Below, piece by piece: positions 7,554 to 16,182 of a DNA stretch of 64,000 nucleotides. Position numbers and translations under genes: made by a program. Below the pieces are notes generated by a model, which saw only the letters and a program-made list of their open reading frames with translations, was not told the DNA's origin and did no database searches. Within the stretch, counting starts at the first letter, position 1. Each line of letters opens with the position of its first letter. Origin of the DNA: Tissierella pigra (GTDB taxonomy: Bacteria; Bacillota; Clostridia; Tissierellales; Tissierellaceae); contig NZ_VUNQ01000003.1 in the NCBI RefSeq assembly GCF_009695605.1, positions 62,001 to 126,000 of the forward strand, in the 5' to 3' direction.

Positions 7554-8339
7554 TTATAGACTATATTTAACTATAATGGAAGAATCTAATACTCTGAAAG
7601 TAAAAGACTCTGTAGCAAAGAATCTTACTTTCTCGTTACAATGAGATTGGTATCCTATAGAAAAATCTCTGCCTATGGTAAGTTCTAAATCGTCATGGTC
7701 ATATGGTAATAGATATGCTCCATTGATTACATGACTAAATATAATCTTTCCACCAATTAATTTTTCAATTCTTTCATCTAAGGGATATGCTGTTTCCTTT
7801 GATAAAATTCGCTTATATGCTTCTTCATTTACTACTAAACTAAATGAACCTTTTTGATAAGACTCTCTAAGCTTAATTAATCCCTTTGTAATAGCCTCCA
7901 TAATGGATGTAGGATCTTTGCCAAATGATATTGGTGATAATTCAGAAGTTTTATCAATTCCCACCATAGGAGTATTGCTCAATCCATTATATATAGCATT
8001 TTCTTCAAATAAAGCAATTTCCTTCATGGCATTTTCTAAAGAAGAATAATCAATATCCTTTGCTCCACGCTGTATATTATCTAATTCCCATCTATCTATT
8101 TCAAATTCTACTCTTGCTTCTGTTAGAGGAACCACTTTATAATTACTATATCGTACATCCCCCTTATTTTCTATATTCCCTAATCTTCCTTCAGTAACTA
8201 CATTGTAATCCAATCCCATTGGTCCATTTACTTTTACTACCTTTCTAGCAGACAAATATGATTTTAAAACTTCCTTTGCCCTTTCATCTATTTCTTCCCA
8301 AGCTTCATTAGATATAGGGGCTAACTCTCTGTATAACAT
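7554..8339 (-). CDS. Family 1 encapsulin shell protein
   Basis: HK97-fold protein that self-assembles into a nanocompartment. The 261-residue length and the N-terminal YRELAPISNEAWEEIDERA, the LSARKVVKVNGPMG block near residue 30 and the TEARVEFEIDRWELDNI block are typical of bacterial encapsulins. It follows its cargo gene by 11 bp (RBS AGGAGG), so shell and cargo are one unit. No clear terminator lies between its stop and the purine promoter, so some read-through into the riboswitch region is possible. Confidence 0.95.
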   Translation of the reverse strand: MLYRELAPISNEAWEEIDERAKEVLKSYLSARKVVKVNGPMGLDYNVVTEGRLGNIENKGDVRYSNYKVVPLTEARVEFEIDRWELDNIQRGAKDIDYSSLENAMKEIALFEENAIYNGLSNTPMVGIDKTSELSPISFGKDPTSIMEAITKGLIKLRESYQKGSFSLVVNEEAYKRILSKETAYPLDERIEKLIGGKIIFSHVINGAYLLPYDHDDLELTIGRDFSIGYQSHCNEKVRFFATESFTFRVLDSSIIVKYSL

Positions 8340-8350
8340 AGTATCTCCTC

Positions 8351-8692
8351 CTATTTTAAATCTCCAATGTTTAAGTTTGATTGTCCATTTGATTTTCCTG
8401 TAATTTGTTCCTCTAAATGTGCAATAGGTCCATCTGTAAATAAGTAAGTTCTTAATTCTTCATCCCATTTATCCATGTTTCTTCTTAACCATTCTAATAA
8501 CATACAAGCATGTTCAATTTCTTCGTCTCTATTATGTGCCATTATAGCCTTTAATTCTGGGTCCTTTGAGGCATCAACTCTCTGATTATACCAATCTACA
8601 GCTTCAACTTCTTCCTTTAAACTAGTTATTGCTCTAGTAATATTAAGTGTCTTTTCATCTAACTTTTCTACTGGTTCATGATACTGTGACAT
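8351..8692 (-). CDS. Encapsulated ferritin-like cargo protein (EncFtn)
   Basis: Half-ferritin that oxidises ferrous iron inside the encapsulin shell. The 113 residues form two predicted helices with the EncFtn signatures EEEVEAVDWYNQRVDA near residue 27 and AHNRDEEIEHACMLLEWL near residue 52, which carry the Glu, Glu and His iron ligands. After a variable linker the C-terminus ends LNIGDLK, a good match to the encapsulin targeting peptide. ATG behind ATAGGAGGGG. The shell gene follows directly. Confidence 0.95.
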   Translation of the reverse strand: MSQYHEPVEKLDEKTLNITRAITSLKEEVEAVDWYNQRVDASKDPELKAIMAHNRDEEIEHACMLLEWLRRNMDKWDEELRTYLFTDGPIAHLEEQITGKSNGQSNLNIGDLK

Positions 8693-9312
8693 TGTACCCC
8701 TCCTATAATTTTATTTTCCCATTTTAAGTTTACCCCTATGCCATTTAATTAAACCAAGTTTATTTAATGCTTTCTTTTAAAATATTTATCTGTTAGTTTT
8801 CTGATATATTCTATGTTATATTGTGTACCTAATTTTAAAATCAATTCTCATAAAATTATATACTTTTTCTTTTAACTCAAATTTTCAATAAATCTTTTAG
8901 TTTCTTTTGATATTTTTTTATATTTTCTTCTCTGAAAAATATATACCATACCTATTTCTATAAAGTTTCTTAAATCTCTTCTTTTATGACATGAAAATAA
9001 CCTCCTACTGATTTAGGATTTAAAGTTCAATAATCAGCCAATCATCTATATTTTCCTAAAGATATTCATATTTTATTATCTATGAGGTATATTATTTTCA
9101 TCTCATTTTGTGTACTGGCTGGATAGTAATTTTATTTCTTCTAACAATATATCTTGCTCTAATTTTAAAATTAGCAAGATAGGATAAGAAAATAATTATG
9201 TTAAATGGTATCATTAGTTTAAAGAATATCATCTAAAAAGAAGATATGTCTGCCATATGGTTAAATAGAGGTAAGGCATTTCTTTATAACAATCATAAGG
9301 AGGTAAAATAAT
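8693..9312. other. 620-bp intergenic region between divergent genes
   Basis: AT-rich gap between the encapsulin operon and the plus-strand methyltransferase. It holds a hydrolase stub, a decayed copy of the sigma-H promoter (AGAGATT, 14 nt, GAAA, near 8955-8979) and a decayed terminator at 8986-9035 that aligns with the intact one at 12558-12607. It also holds a stem-loop with a 16-bp palindromic top at about 9152-9182. A strong RBS (AAGGAGG) ends it. No other gene is visible. Confidence 0.6.
8872..8930 (-). pseudogene. C-terminal stub of an alpha/beta hydrolase
   Basis: Minus-strand translation reads KYKKISKETKRFIENLS then stop. This closely parallels the last residues of the deleted hydrolase at 10214 (EYKKIADETKKFIENLD). 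Only these C-terminal codons remain. They lie directly behind a decayed sigma-H-like promoter, as if the body of the gene had been removed between promoter and 3' end. Confidence 0.55.
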
Positions 9313-10068
9313 ATGTTTAGTTTTTATAGTAAGCTTTCTACTGAGGTATATAATATAGATAAACCTATTGGCCATTCATTTGGAGATGTGGAATTTTACA
9401 CTGAAAGACTTAAGGGAATCAAAGGAAGGATTCTTGAACCAGCAGTAGGAACAGGTCGTATCTTAATTCCCCTGCTAGAGGAAGGATTTATTGTAGATGG
9501 TATAGATTCCTCTGCTGAGATGTTGGATTTATGTAAACTTCATTGTAAAGAAAGAGGTCTTCAAGCTGACCTATATAAAGAAAATATGCAATCTTTTTCT
9601 CTGCCTCATAAATATGAAGCAATTATTATTCCTACAGGCTCTTTTCTATTACTAGAAAATTCAATAGATGCTATTAATGGATTAAAATGCTTCTATGAAC
9701 ATCTTTCCATAGGGGGACGCATTATTGTTGATATATTTATGCAATCAGATTTTAATATTGGACATTCCTCAACAAGAACATGGGAGACTCCTAATGGAGA
9801 TTTAATCACCTTAAACGAGTCCCTTGTAGAAGCTAATTTTATTGACCAATATACAGTTTCTCATTTCCGATATGAAAGATGGCATAATAATCAATTGATT
9901 CAAACTGAATTAGAGCGTTTTCCATTAAAGTGGTATGGAATAGAAGAATTTAGATTGATTTTGGAGAAAGTTGGATTTAGCGATATTACTATTTCCTCTG
10001 ATTATAAATTTGGCATATATCCTACAGATAATAATCAAGTCATCACTTTTGAAGCATATCGTAAATAA
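9313..10068 (+). CDS. Class I SAM-dependent methyltransferase
   Basis: 251-residue Rossmann-fold methyltransferase and the only clear plus-strand gene of the window. The SAM loop ILEPAVGTGRIL (motif I) lies near residue 39, followed by an acidic VDGIDSSAEML strand end and IIIPTGSFLLL (motif IV region) near residue 100. The C-terminal half matches members that act on small molecules; the substrate is unknown. ATG follows a strong AAGGAGG. A bidirectional hairpin closes it. Confidence 0.9.
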   Translation: MFSFYSKLSTEVYNIDKPIGHSFGDVEFYTERLKGIKGRILEPAVGTGRILIPLLEEGFIVDGIDSSAEMLDLCKLHCKERGLQADLYKENMQSFSLPHKYEAIIIPTGSFLLLENSIDAINGLKCFYEHLSIGGRIIVDIFMQSDFNIGHSSTRTWETPNGDLITLNESLVEANFIDQYTVSHFRYERWHNNQLIQTELERFPLKWYGIEEFRLILEKVGFSDITISSDYKFGIYPTDNNQVITFEAYRK

Positions 10069-10080
10069 AGTGATATATGA

Positions 10081-10124
10081 AAATGGATAATATATAACAT
10101 TTACTGTTAAAATATTATCCATTT
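10081..10124. terminator. Bidirectional stem-loop between convergent genes
   Basis: Arms AAATGGATAATA (10081-10092) and TATTATCCATTT (10113-10124) are fully complementary with a 20-nt loop. It lies between the plus-strand methyltransferase and the minus-strand hydrolase remnant, which converge here. Confidence 0.65.
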
Positions 10125-10213
10125 CTATATCTCTAGAAACTCATCAATTATTTTCTTTGATTCTGTTGTTATTAGTTTTAAATCTATATATTATAAGTTT
10201 TAAGTAATTTATT

Positions 10214-10432
10214 TTAGTCCAAATTCTCAATAAATTTTTTAGTTTCATCTGCTATCTTTTTATATTCAATATCTTGAACATAATGGGAACAATTTAAGTA
10301 AACCATCTCTCCATTTGGGACGAATAACTCATCTTCTTTAGATAAATGAATTTTATGATTAATATAGCTAAATCCTATAAATATAATAATTAGCCCAATA
10401 ATTAGCCCCATGACTTTTAATATTCCTTTCAT
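10214..10432 (-). pseudogene. Alpha/beta hydrolase with in-frame internal deletion
   Basis: The 72-residue reading frame has a membrane anchor (GLIIGLIIIFIGFSY), then KEDELFVPNGEMVYLN as at the start of membrane-anchored alpha/beta hydrolases. It jumps straight to SHYVQDIEYKKIADETKKF, which looks like the C-terminus of such enzymes just after the catalytic His region. The whole catalytic body (oxyanion HG, nucleophile GxSxG, Asp) is missing. The frame is kept, so a tiny membrane protein could still be made. Start at 10432 behind GGAGG. Confidence 0.7.
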
Positions 10433-10498
10433 GATTTCCTCCAATTAGAATTATATGATTAGTTTTTACTATATTTATCATCTATAACAAAATTTGCT

Positions 10499-11119
10499 TT
10501 ACAATACTCTTGCAATAGCTCTCGCCATGGAACTATCTGCCCTCATCTTTAATGGGAAAGCTATGACTTCAAAGCTTGGAACACCAAGTAATTTATCGAG
10601 ATTTCTGAGGTTCTCCATTATACATATGTTACTTTTAAAAAGCAGTTTATGTGTTTCAAAAGGATATTTGTCTGGAGAAGGCATATCTATTCCCAGCATC
10701 TTAATATTTTTCTCTATCAATAGCTTACCAAGACTAATATCTACAATTGGATGATTATCATAATAGGAGTTCTTTCCATATTCTTCATCCCAACCTGTAT
10801 AAAGTAAAACAATGCTATTCTCTTTGATTGATTTCTTATATGCTGGTTTTCCTCTTATAATAGGTTGACTTCTTACATCAATTATACATCCCTTGCCAAT
10901 AAATGTTTCTAATGGCATTTCACATATGTATTCCTTGCTTTCTGTTAGATGCATAGGTGAATCTATATGTGTACCTGAGTGCATACTAATATCTAGCCTA
11001 TAGTTGTTATAGAAATCTTCTTGTAAAACTTTTACCTGTTTTAAACTTGTTACACTATCTCCTGGATAAACAGGCATATTATCCTCAATGATATATGATA
11101 AATCTATTAATTTTTCCAT
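10499..11119 (-). CDS. Cyclase / kynurenine formamidase-like metal hydrolase
   Basis: 206-residue member of the putative cyclase family (PF04199). The diagnostic metal motif SGTHIDSPMH lies near residue 48, preceded by NMPVYPGD near residue 14, both as in kynurenine formamidase. The remaining sequence (IDVRSQPIIRG, GIDMPSPD) fits the family. Family members hydrolyse amides or cyclise small polyketides; no tryptophan-degradation gene is nearby, so the substrate is open. ATG start; an NTF2-like gene lies 35 bp upstream. Confidence 0.9.
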   Translation of the reverse strand: MEKLIDLSYIIEDNMPVYPGDSVTSLKQVKVLQEDFYNNYRLDISMHSGTHIDSPMHLTESKEYICEMPLETFIGKGCIIDVRSQPIIRGKPAYKKSIKENSIVLLYTGWDEEYGKNSYYDNHPIVDISLGKLLIEKNIKMLGIDMPSPDKYPFETHKLLFKSNICIMENLRNLDKLLGVPSFEVIAFPLKMRADSSMARAIARVL

Positions 11120-11154
11120 ATGATTTCCTCCCTAATTAGCAAAACCTAGAATTA

Positions 11155-11532
11155 TTAGTATCTTTCTGATAATGATTCTTCAACTCTCCATTGAGGTGGC
11201 TCACCATTATCTCCCCAGTATTCTACTATTTCACTGATTAACCCATTATTAATAGTAAAGAAAGAATTGGCATAGAAACTACTTGACTTATCCCCCGCTT
11301 CTACCTTTACGGCAGAAACGACTATGTCGTCCTTAGAGAAAATTTTATCTAAAGTTATTATCCAGCGACCTGGATATTTTTTATTAAAATTGATATATTT
11401 ATCTCTACCTCTAAAAAGTTCTCTAGTATTTGGTAAACATACATCTGCGTTTTCTTCCATTAATTCTCCTATTTCATCAAACATTCCATCACTCATTAGA
11501 TTCCAAAATTTCTTAACTATATGTTCATTCAT
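11155..11532 (-). CDS. NTF2/SnoaL-like small protein
   Basis: 125 residues with the cone-fold pattern of the NTF2-like superfamily: an N-terminal helix (VKKFWNLMSDGMFDEI), then the strand-rich half DKIFSKDDIVVSAVKVEAG, FYANSFFTINNGLISEIVEYWG. Members are often small enzymes or binding proteins acting on hydrophobic substrates. No catalytic residues can be assigned with confidence. It lies in a minus-strand run between the cyclase-like gene and a TIM-barrel gene and may share a transcript with them. Confidence 0.75.
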   Translation of the reverse strand: MNEHIVKKFWNLMSDGMFDEIGELMEENADVCLPNTRELFRGRDKYINFNKKYPGRWIITLDKIFSKDDIVVSAVKVEAGDKSSSFYANSFFTINNGLISEIVEYWGDNGEPPQWRVEESLSERY

Positions 11533-11581
11533 GCTATAATTTCCTCCTCAGTCAATTTTAATCTCCATATAATAGCCAATC

Positions 11582-12475
11582 CTATTCTTCATTTAATATA
11601 TTGCTTATCCAGTTATAGCAGCTTTCTAGTTCTTCATCTGATATTAAGTCAGATCTATGCTCGAATAAAATCTTGCAAAATTTATTTTCTTTCTTTATAA
11701 TCTCAAGATATTTTTCAATGTCTCCCCATCCCTCCTCAGGCCTTAAATCTGGAAGTGTTGGATAATGATTATATTCTACATTATCAGTAACCTTAATATT
11801 CCATAAGTGGACAACCTCTGCATACTTTGCAAACCTAGAAGCGAATTCAAATGAATTAAAGTTTTTGTCCAATTTGTCTTGTAAATGTAATCTGCCTATG
11901 TCTAAGCATATTTTAATTCGGGGATATTTATCCAATAAGGTTTTAAGTAAGTCTGTAGTATAGATATATTTATTTAATGCATCTAACTCTAACACTGGTA
12001 TAAAATCATTTTCAATACTAATATCAGATAACCATTTAAATAATTCTTCACTCTTAGCTGAAAAGTTCTCATATGAATAGCTATCCTCAAAATAATACTC
12101 CGTATCGTTAGCAAAGCGCCAGTTTGTCCAATCCACAGATTTATCTAATAATACTGGTTTTGGATAATGTAATAGAATATATTTTGGTTTAACTTCTTTT
12201 AGAAAATTAATTTCATTCTCCATATATTTGTATGAGCTTTCTCTAGTATCATCATCTTTTGATAAAAACTGTGGGTCTCTTAATCTCCATCCCTTAGTTC
12301 TCAATGGAAAATGTATTCCGATGTTAAATTCCTCACGATTGGCATTATCAATTAATTTCTTTATATCTTCCTCTTCTAATAAACATGCTTCAACTCCAAA
12401 AAAACTAGGCTTAAAATCTCTTGTGTGCTTATTATAATCAAAACGTCCAGACTGTCCTATCATAAATCTCTCCAT
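11582..12475 (-). CDS. Sugar phosphate isomerase/epimerase-like TIM-barrel protein
   Basis: 297-residue AP-endonuclease-2 type barrel. Metal-ligand-bearing strands are visible: NIGIHFPL near residue 50, KYILLHYPK near 98, FIPVLELDALN near 160, IKICLDIGRLHL near 188, VVHLWNI near 215 and KILFEHR near 270. Members isomerise sugars or cleave AP sites; this one is most like the uncharacterised isomerase branch. ATG 12475 behind AAGGAGG. A sigma-H-type promoter with a leader of about 27 nt drives it. Confidence 0.85.
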   Translation of the reverse strand: MERFMIGQSGRFDYNKHTRDFKPSFFGVEACLLEEEDIKKLIDNANREEFNIGIHFPLRTKGWRLRDPQFLSKDDDTRESSYKYMENEINFLKEVKPKYILLHYPKPVLLDKSVDWTNWRFANDTEYYFEDSYSYENFSAKSEELFKWLSDISIENDFIPVLELDALNKYIYTTDLLKTLLDKYPRIKICLDIGRLHLQDKLDKNFNSFEFASRFAKYAEVVHLWNIKVTDNVEYNHYPTLPDLRPEEGWGDIEKYLEIIKKENKFCKILFEHRSDLISDEELESCYNWISNILNEE

Positions 12476-12509
12476 TTCGCTTCCTCCTTACAAAGTACAT
12501 ACTATACTT

Positions 12510-12534
12510 ATTCTTCAAAATTTGCTAAATTCCT
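12510..12534 (-). promoter_or_regulatory. Sigma-H-type promoter
   Basis: Minus strand -35 AGGAATT (12528-12534), 14-bp spacer, -10 GAAT (12510-12513) within AAAAGAAGGAATT and GAATAAGTATAGT. It matches the sigma-H consensus AGGAnnT-N12-14-GAAT. It lies just upstream of the TIM-barrel gene and 24 bp after the terminator of the preceding unit. Confidence 0.75.
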
Positions 12535-12557
12535 TCTTTTTATATGATCTTTTACAG

Positions 12558-12607
12558 CATAAAAATAGCCTCTTACTGATCCAAGACTTAAAATTCAGTA
12601 AGAGGCT
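12558..12607 (-). terminator. Intrinsic terminator after the phospholipase C-like gene
   Basis: 13-bp arms AGCCTCTTACTGA (12567-12579) and TCAGTAAGAGGCT (12595-12607) with a 15-nt loop, followed on the minus strand by ATTTTTATG. It begins a few bases after the stop at 12615. Confidence 0.88.
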
Positions 12608-12614
12608 TATAAAA

Positions 12615-13271
12615 TCATTTCCTATTTTCTTTTTCCTTTAACAATTCTATAATATAATTGGATTCTTTACTTACAAAATCATTCATTTCCTTTTCCGTCA
12701 GATATATATACTCTCTTTCTGGATTACCATTATATTTAGTATAAAATCCACTAATATACTTTAATTGTCTTTCAATTGCACCATTAGGATAGTAATCTAA
12801 ATAATCGGGAAAGTATTCTATGTTTTTAAATATCCTATGGAATATACTATTGAGATTTTTCCTAAAATATAGATGATCTAAGTCATACCAATCTTTTTTA
12901 ATAGTCCATATAAACTTTTTATCAGTTTCTAATTTCTTATACTCCTTATCCGTTTTTTTCTTCTCATCTATCATATTACTCCACTGAATATCCGTTAATA
13001 AGTGAACATAGTAGCCTAACAAAAAAGAATATAGTTTATTATCATATATTTTCTTATTTAAATATTTCTCATAAAACTTCTCTGCTTCAATAAAATTTTC
13101 TTCACTAATCCAGTGACTAACTGACTTCGGTGGAAAAAACTCGCTCCAATCTTCATTAGGCTCTCCACAGTCTGGTCCTACATTCCCTACAAGAAAATAT
13201 TCTTCATCTAAGCTACTATCTTGATTAAGTATGACTTCTGCTATTCTAATATGTGCTCCCCATGTTGCCAT
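12615..13271 (-). CDS. Zinc-dependent phospholipase C-like protein
   Basis: 218 residues of the all-helical phospholipase C / S1-P1 nuclease type. Zinc-ligand patterns are visible: the N-terminal TWGAHIRIAEVIL, VGNVGPDCGEP near residue 28, KSVSHW near 50 and GYYVHLLTDIQW near 88. There is no signal peptide, so a cytoplasmic role is likely, unlike the secreted enzymes. A second member lies at 45378. ATG start behind a G-rich ribosome site (AAAGGGGGAGG). Confidence 0.82.
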   Translation of the reverse strand: MATWGAHIRIAEVILNQDSSLDEEYFLVGNVGPDCGEPNEDWSEFFPPKSVSHWISEENFIEAEKFYEKYLNKKIYDNKLYSFLLGYYVHLLTDIQWSNMIDEKKKTDKEYKKLETDKKFIWTIKKDWYDLDHLYFRKNLNSIFHRIFKNIEYFPDYLDYYPNGAIERQLKYISGFYTKYNGNPEREYIYLTEKEMNDFVSKESNYIIELLKEKENRK

Positions 13272-13335
13272 AATCCTCCCCCTTTAATATAAGTTTTTTG
13301 GTGCTAAATATATATTTGCCTTTTAATAATTTCAA

Positions 13336-13879
13336 TTATTTATTTCTATATTTCCTATGTTCTTCCTTAATATCCTCTAGTAAGTTCTTGTCTAAAAAAG
13401 TTTTCATTATAAAGGTTGCTAGAATCTTTCCACCTTTTCCTATTGCAGTATGTCCTGTCTCTTTTAACATCTCATCTGCAAATTCTCTTGTATGTAAGGG
13501 TATATCTTCCTTAACTAATATCATTAAATTCTTCCTTCAAATCCTTTAATATCAAACCTGCAAGAACAGAAATACTTCCACTGGCGCAATGCCCACAACC
13601 ATGTCCTATATCCGGTAAAGCATCATATTCTGCTAATATACAGATTTTAGGTCCATCACTAGTCTTTCCCTTAATACTTGCTTTAAAGCTGGTTTCCAAC
13701 CCTCCATAAGGATATTCCACCTCAAACCCATGTTTACTTAAAATTTCAACTATTTTTCTTGAAGAATTATATTCTTTAGAGCCTAATTCAGGATTTCTCG
13801 CTAAGTAATCATTTAATTCTAGTACTTCTGATAAATTCTTATTACTATTTATGGTTTCTAATATTTTTTCATTAACCAT
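13336..13879 (-). pseudogene. M20 family metallopeptidase, internally deleted and frameshifted
   Basis: The first 122 codons (from 13879) give the N-terminus of an M20D amidohydrolase, with ARNPELGSKEY and the metal region AEYDALPDIGHGCGHCASG. The frame then breaks at about 13520. A second frame (13336-13524) resumes at ILVKEDIPLHTREFADEM, the C-terminal end of the same family. The dimerisation domain and most of the catalytic domain between are missing. This is a deletion plus frameshift and is surely inactive. Confidence 0.85.
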
Positions 13880-13894
13880 TTTACCTCTCCTTTC

Positions 13895-14467
13895 CTACCT
13901 TGCTATCATTAAAAATTCTTTCCCATCTATTTTATATAGGACGTGAGGCTTCAATGGATTTCCATCCCCTACTTTTGGATGTTTAAATTCTCCAACTTTC
14001 TTTAGACCTATTTTCTTCATAACATTTTCAGATGGTTTATTTATTTCTGCTGTAAAAGAATAAATAGTGTCTAAATTTAGATTTTTAAAGCCATACTCTA
14101 AACAAGCCTTAGCACCTTCTGTGGCATATCCCTTATTCCAATATTTATCATCCAGTCTCCACCCAATTTCAACACATGGTGTAAAATGTGCCTCAAAAGT
14201 CGCATTTAAGAGTCCAATAAATCCTATAAACTCCTTAGTATCTTTCAATTCCACTGCCCATAGCCCATATCCATTTTCCTCAAAATGAATTTGTACTCTA
14301 TTGAGAAAATCATCAGTTTCTTTAGAATCTAAGGTTTTTGGAAAACATCTCATTACTTCCTTACTACCATTCATCTTAGTAAGTAATTCTCTATCTGATT
14401 CTTTCCACATCCTAAATCCCAGCCTAGAGGACTGGAATATATACTTGTTTATATTTAAATCTTCCAT
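13895..14467 (-). CDS. GNAT N-acetyltransferase (RimJ/RimL type)
   Basis: 190 residues typical of the ribosomal-protein alanine acetyltransferase-like branch. It shows QSSRLGFRMWKESDRELL at the N-terminus, EIGWRLDDKYWNKGYATEGA (acetyl-CoA loop, Gly-Tyr-Ala) near residue 105 and INKPSENVMKKIGLKKVG near residue 145. The acceptor is unknown. A broken M20 gene follows within 15 bp and an alpha/beta hydrolase lies 27 bp upstream. Confidence 0.9.
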   Translation of the reverse strand: MEDLNINKYIFQSSRLGFRMWKESDRELLTKMNGSKEVMRCFPKTLDSKETDDFLNRVQIHFEENGYGLWAVELKDTKEFIGFIGLLNATFEAHFTPCVEIGWRLDDKYWNKGYATEGAKACLEYGFKNLNLDTIYSFTAEINKPSENVMKKIGLKKVGEFKHPKVGDGNPLKPHVLYKIDGKEFLMIAR

Positions 14468-14494
14468 GATTGATTAACTCCTTTTTCCAGTATT

Positions 14495-15550
14495 TTAAAT
14501 GTTTTTAACCCCTTTTTCTATCTCCTCTTTTATTCGGATAACTAGTTCATAAAACTTTTCATACTCCTCAAAATTAGGAAAATGTGCTGATTCTTCAAAC
14601 CATATCAATTCTTTTTTAGGTGCTATTATCTGATTATAGTATTTTTCAATTAGTACAGATGGAGTATTATAATCGTATCTACCTGCACAGAAGTAAATAG
14701 GTACTTCTATTTCTGGAATCCCTCTAATAAAATCTAAATCCTTATTGTAACCCCACATTGTATCAGCAGAAAATTTATTACCTAAAGCAAATTTTATTCC
14801 ATCTATTACAGTATATTCAGGTGAAAATATGCTTCCTAATATAATATCTTTTAATGTATTTACTTTTCTCTCTACTCCTCCATATTTAGATAACCATTTT
14901 CTCTGCGTTGCAGTATCCCTAACAGTATTTTTATAAGGTGGTCTTCCAATTCTTATTAGATCATCTAAAGCTTTTTGGTCCTTATTTCTATTAGCCATTT
15001 CTAGAACATAGTCATATGAAATCACTTCACTTTCTATTCCATGGACAACTTGTCCAACACTTATAAAAGCAGCTACTTTTTCTGGATATTTATCTATTAC
15101 ATACAAACCAAGTTCTGTTCCCCAAGAATGTCCTACTAAATATATCTTTTCTTTTTGATACTTTTCACATAAGTAATCAATAAGCTCTTTTGTATCTTCT
15201 ATAAACCAATCTCTATTCATGGACTCCTTTGGAATATTAGATGAGTAAGACATACCAGAACCTCTTTGGTCCCAATTAACAACGATAAAACTATCTTCTA
15301 GCTTTTTTTCATATTTACGAGCAAATGATATTTGAGGATACCCAGGTCCCCCATGTAAAAAGAGTAAAACTGGATTAGAAATATCCTTTCCTCTTATTAA
15401 AATCCCTTGCTCTAATCCACCTAATTTAACTTTTTCTATAACTGCTACACTATTTTCCCCTTCTATCTTTGGTGTTCTGTTTGGCAAAAATAGTATGATT
15501 AATATAGATATTATTAAAACTACAATTACTGTTTTTCTTAATAGTTTCAT
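14495..15550 (-). CDS. Membrane-anchored alpha/beta hydrolase (prolyl aminopeptidase-like)
   Basis: 351 residues. An N-terminal uncleaved signal anchor (VIVVLIISILIILFLP) is followed by an alpha/beta hydrolase core. The oxyanion motif HGGPGYPQ lies near residue 66, the nucleophile elbow GHSWGTELG near residue 142 and the catalytic His in EESAHFPNFE near residue 322. The HGGPG motif links it to the proline iminopeptidase-like branch. It is likely bound to the outer face of the membrane. No close partner gene is seen. Confidence 0.88.
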   Translation of the reverse strand: MKLLRKTVIVVLIISILIILFLPNRTPKIEGENSVAVIEKVKLGGLEQGILIRGKDISNPVLLFLHGGPGYPQISFARKYEKKLEDSFIVVNWDQRGSGMSYSSNIPKESMNRDWFIEDTKELIDYLCEKYQKEKIYLVGHSWGTELGLYVIDKYPEKVAAFISVGQVVHGIESEVISYDYVLEMANRNKDQKALDDLIRIGRPPYKNTVRDTATQRKWLSKYGGVERKVNTLKDIILGSIFSPEYTVIDGIKFALGNKFSADTMWGYNKDLDFIRGIPEIEVPIYFCAGRYDYNTPSVLIEKYYNQIIAPKKELIWFEESAHFPNFEEYEKFYELVIRIKEEIEKGVKNI

Positions 15551-15613
15551 AAATTTAACACTCCATTTAAGTTAAGAATATTTTTTGTATCTTCTTACTT
15601 TTATTAAGTATGT

Positions 15614-16120
15614 CTATAAATATCTGACTATATCCTTTAGAGCATCTATTTTTATCGTTCTTCCTTCTTCTTTATCTAATCCTATTCCAAATGCCTTTAT
15701 CCCTAGTCTCTCTCCAAGCTGAATATCACACAAAGAATCTCCAGCTATAAAAGAATTCTCCATATCTATTTTGGAATATTTCTCTAGTGCCATTTTTATC
15801 ATTCCATCTTTAGGTTTCATGCAATTACAGTTTTCCTCTTTAGAATGTGGACAGTAGAATATATCCAATATTTCAACTCCATTATCCAATAATATCTTTA
15901 TAAACTTATCTGTAATCTCTTTATATCGTTCTAAGGTAATAATTTTTTCATTTATTAAATATTGATTTGTTATAATTATAATTTCATATCCCCTTTGTCT
16001 TATAGCTTTAAGGGCATCTATTGCTCCATTTATAAAAACAGGTTCAGTTATACTACTCCATAATTTATCCTCATAATCTTCTATAATTGTTCCATCTCTA
16101 TCTAAAAATCCTACCTTCAA
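15614..16120 (-). CDS. HAD-IIIA phosphatase (GmhB/histidinol-phosphatase-like)
   Basis: 168-residue haloacid dehalogenase-type phosphatase without a cap domain. Motif I is FLDRDGTI at residue 5, motif II ITNQ near 50, and a Cys/His zinc loop CPHSKEENCNC near 98 is typical of GmhB-like enzymes. Motif III Lys and motif IV AGDSLCDIQLG lie near 133. Likely substrates are phosphosugars such as heptose bisphosphate, but there is no heptose pathway nearby. Confidence 0.88.
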   Translation of the reverse strand: MKVGFLDRDGTIIEDYEDKLWSSITEPVFINGAIDALKAIRQRGYEIIIITNQYLINEKIITLERYKEITDKFIKILLDNGVEILDIFYCPHSKEENCNCMKPKDGMIKMALEKYSKIDMENSFIAGDSLCDIQLGERLGIKAFGIGLDKEEGRTIKIDALKDIVRYL

Positions 16121-16182
16121 AGCCTCACCCCTAGCTTTCTATATATTGGAATTATGGTCATTAACAGTATATTGATATCTTC

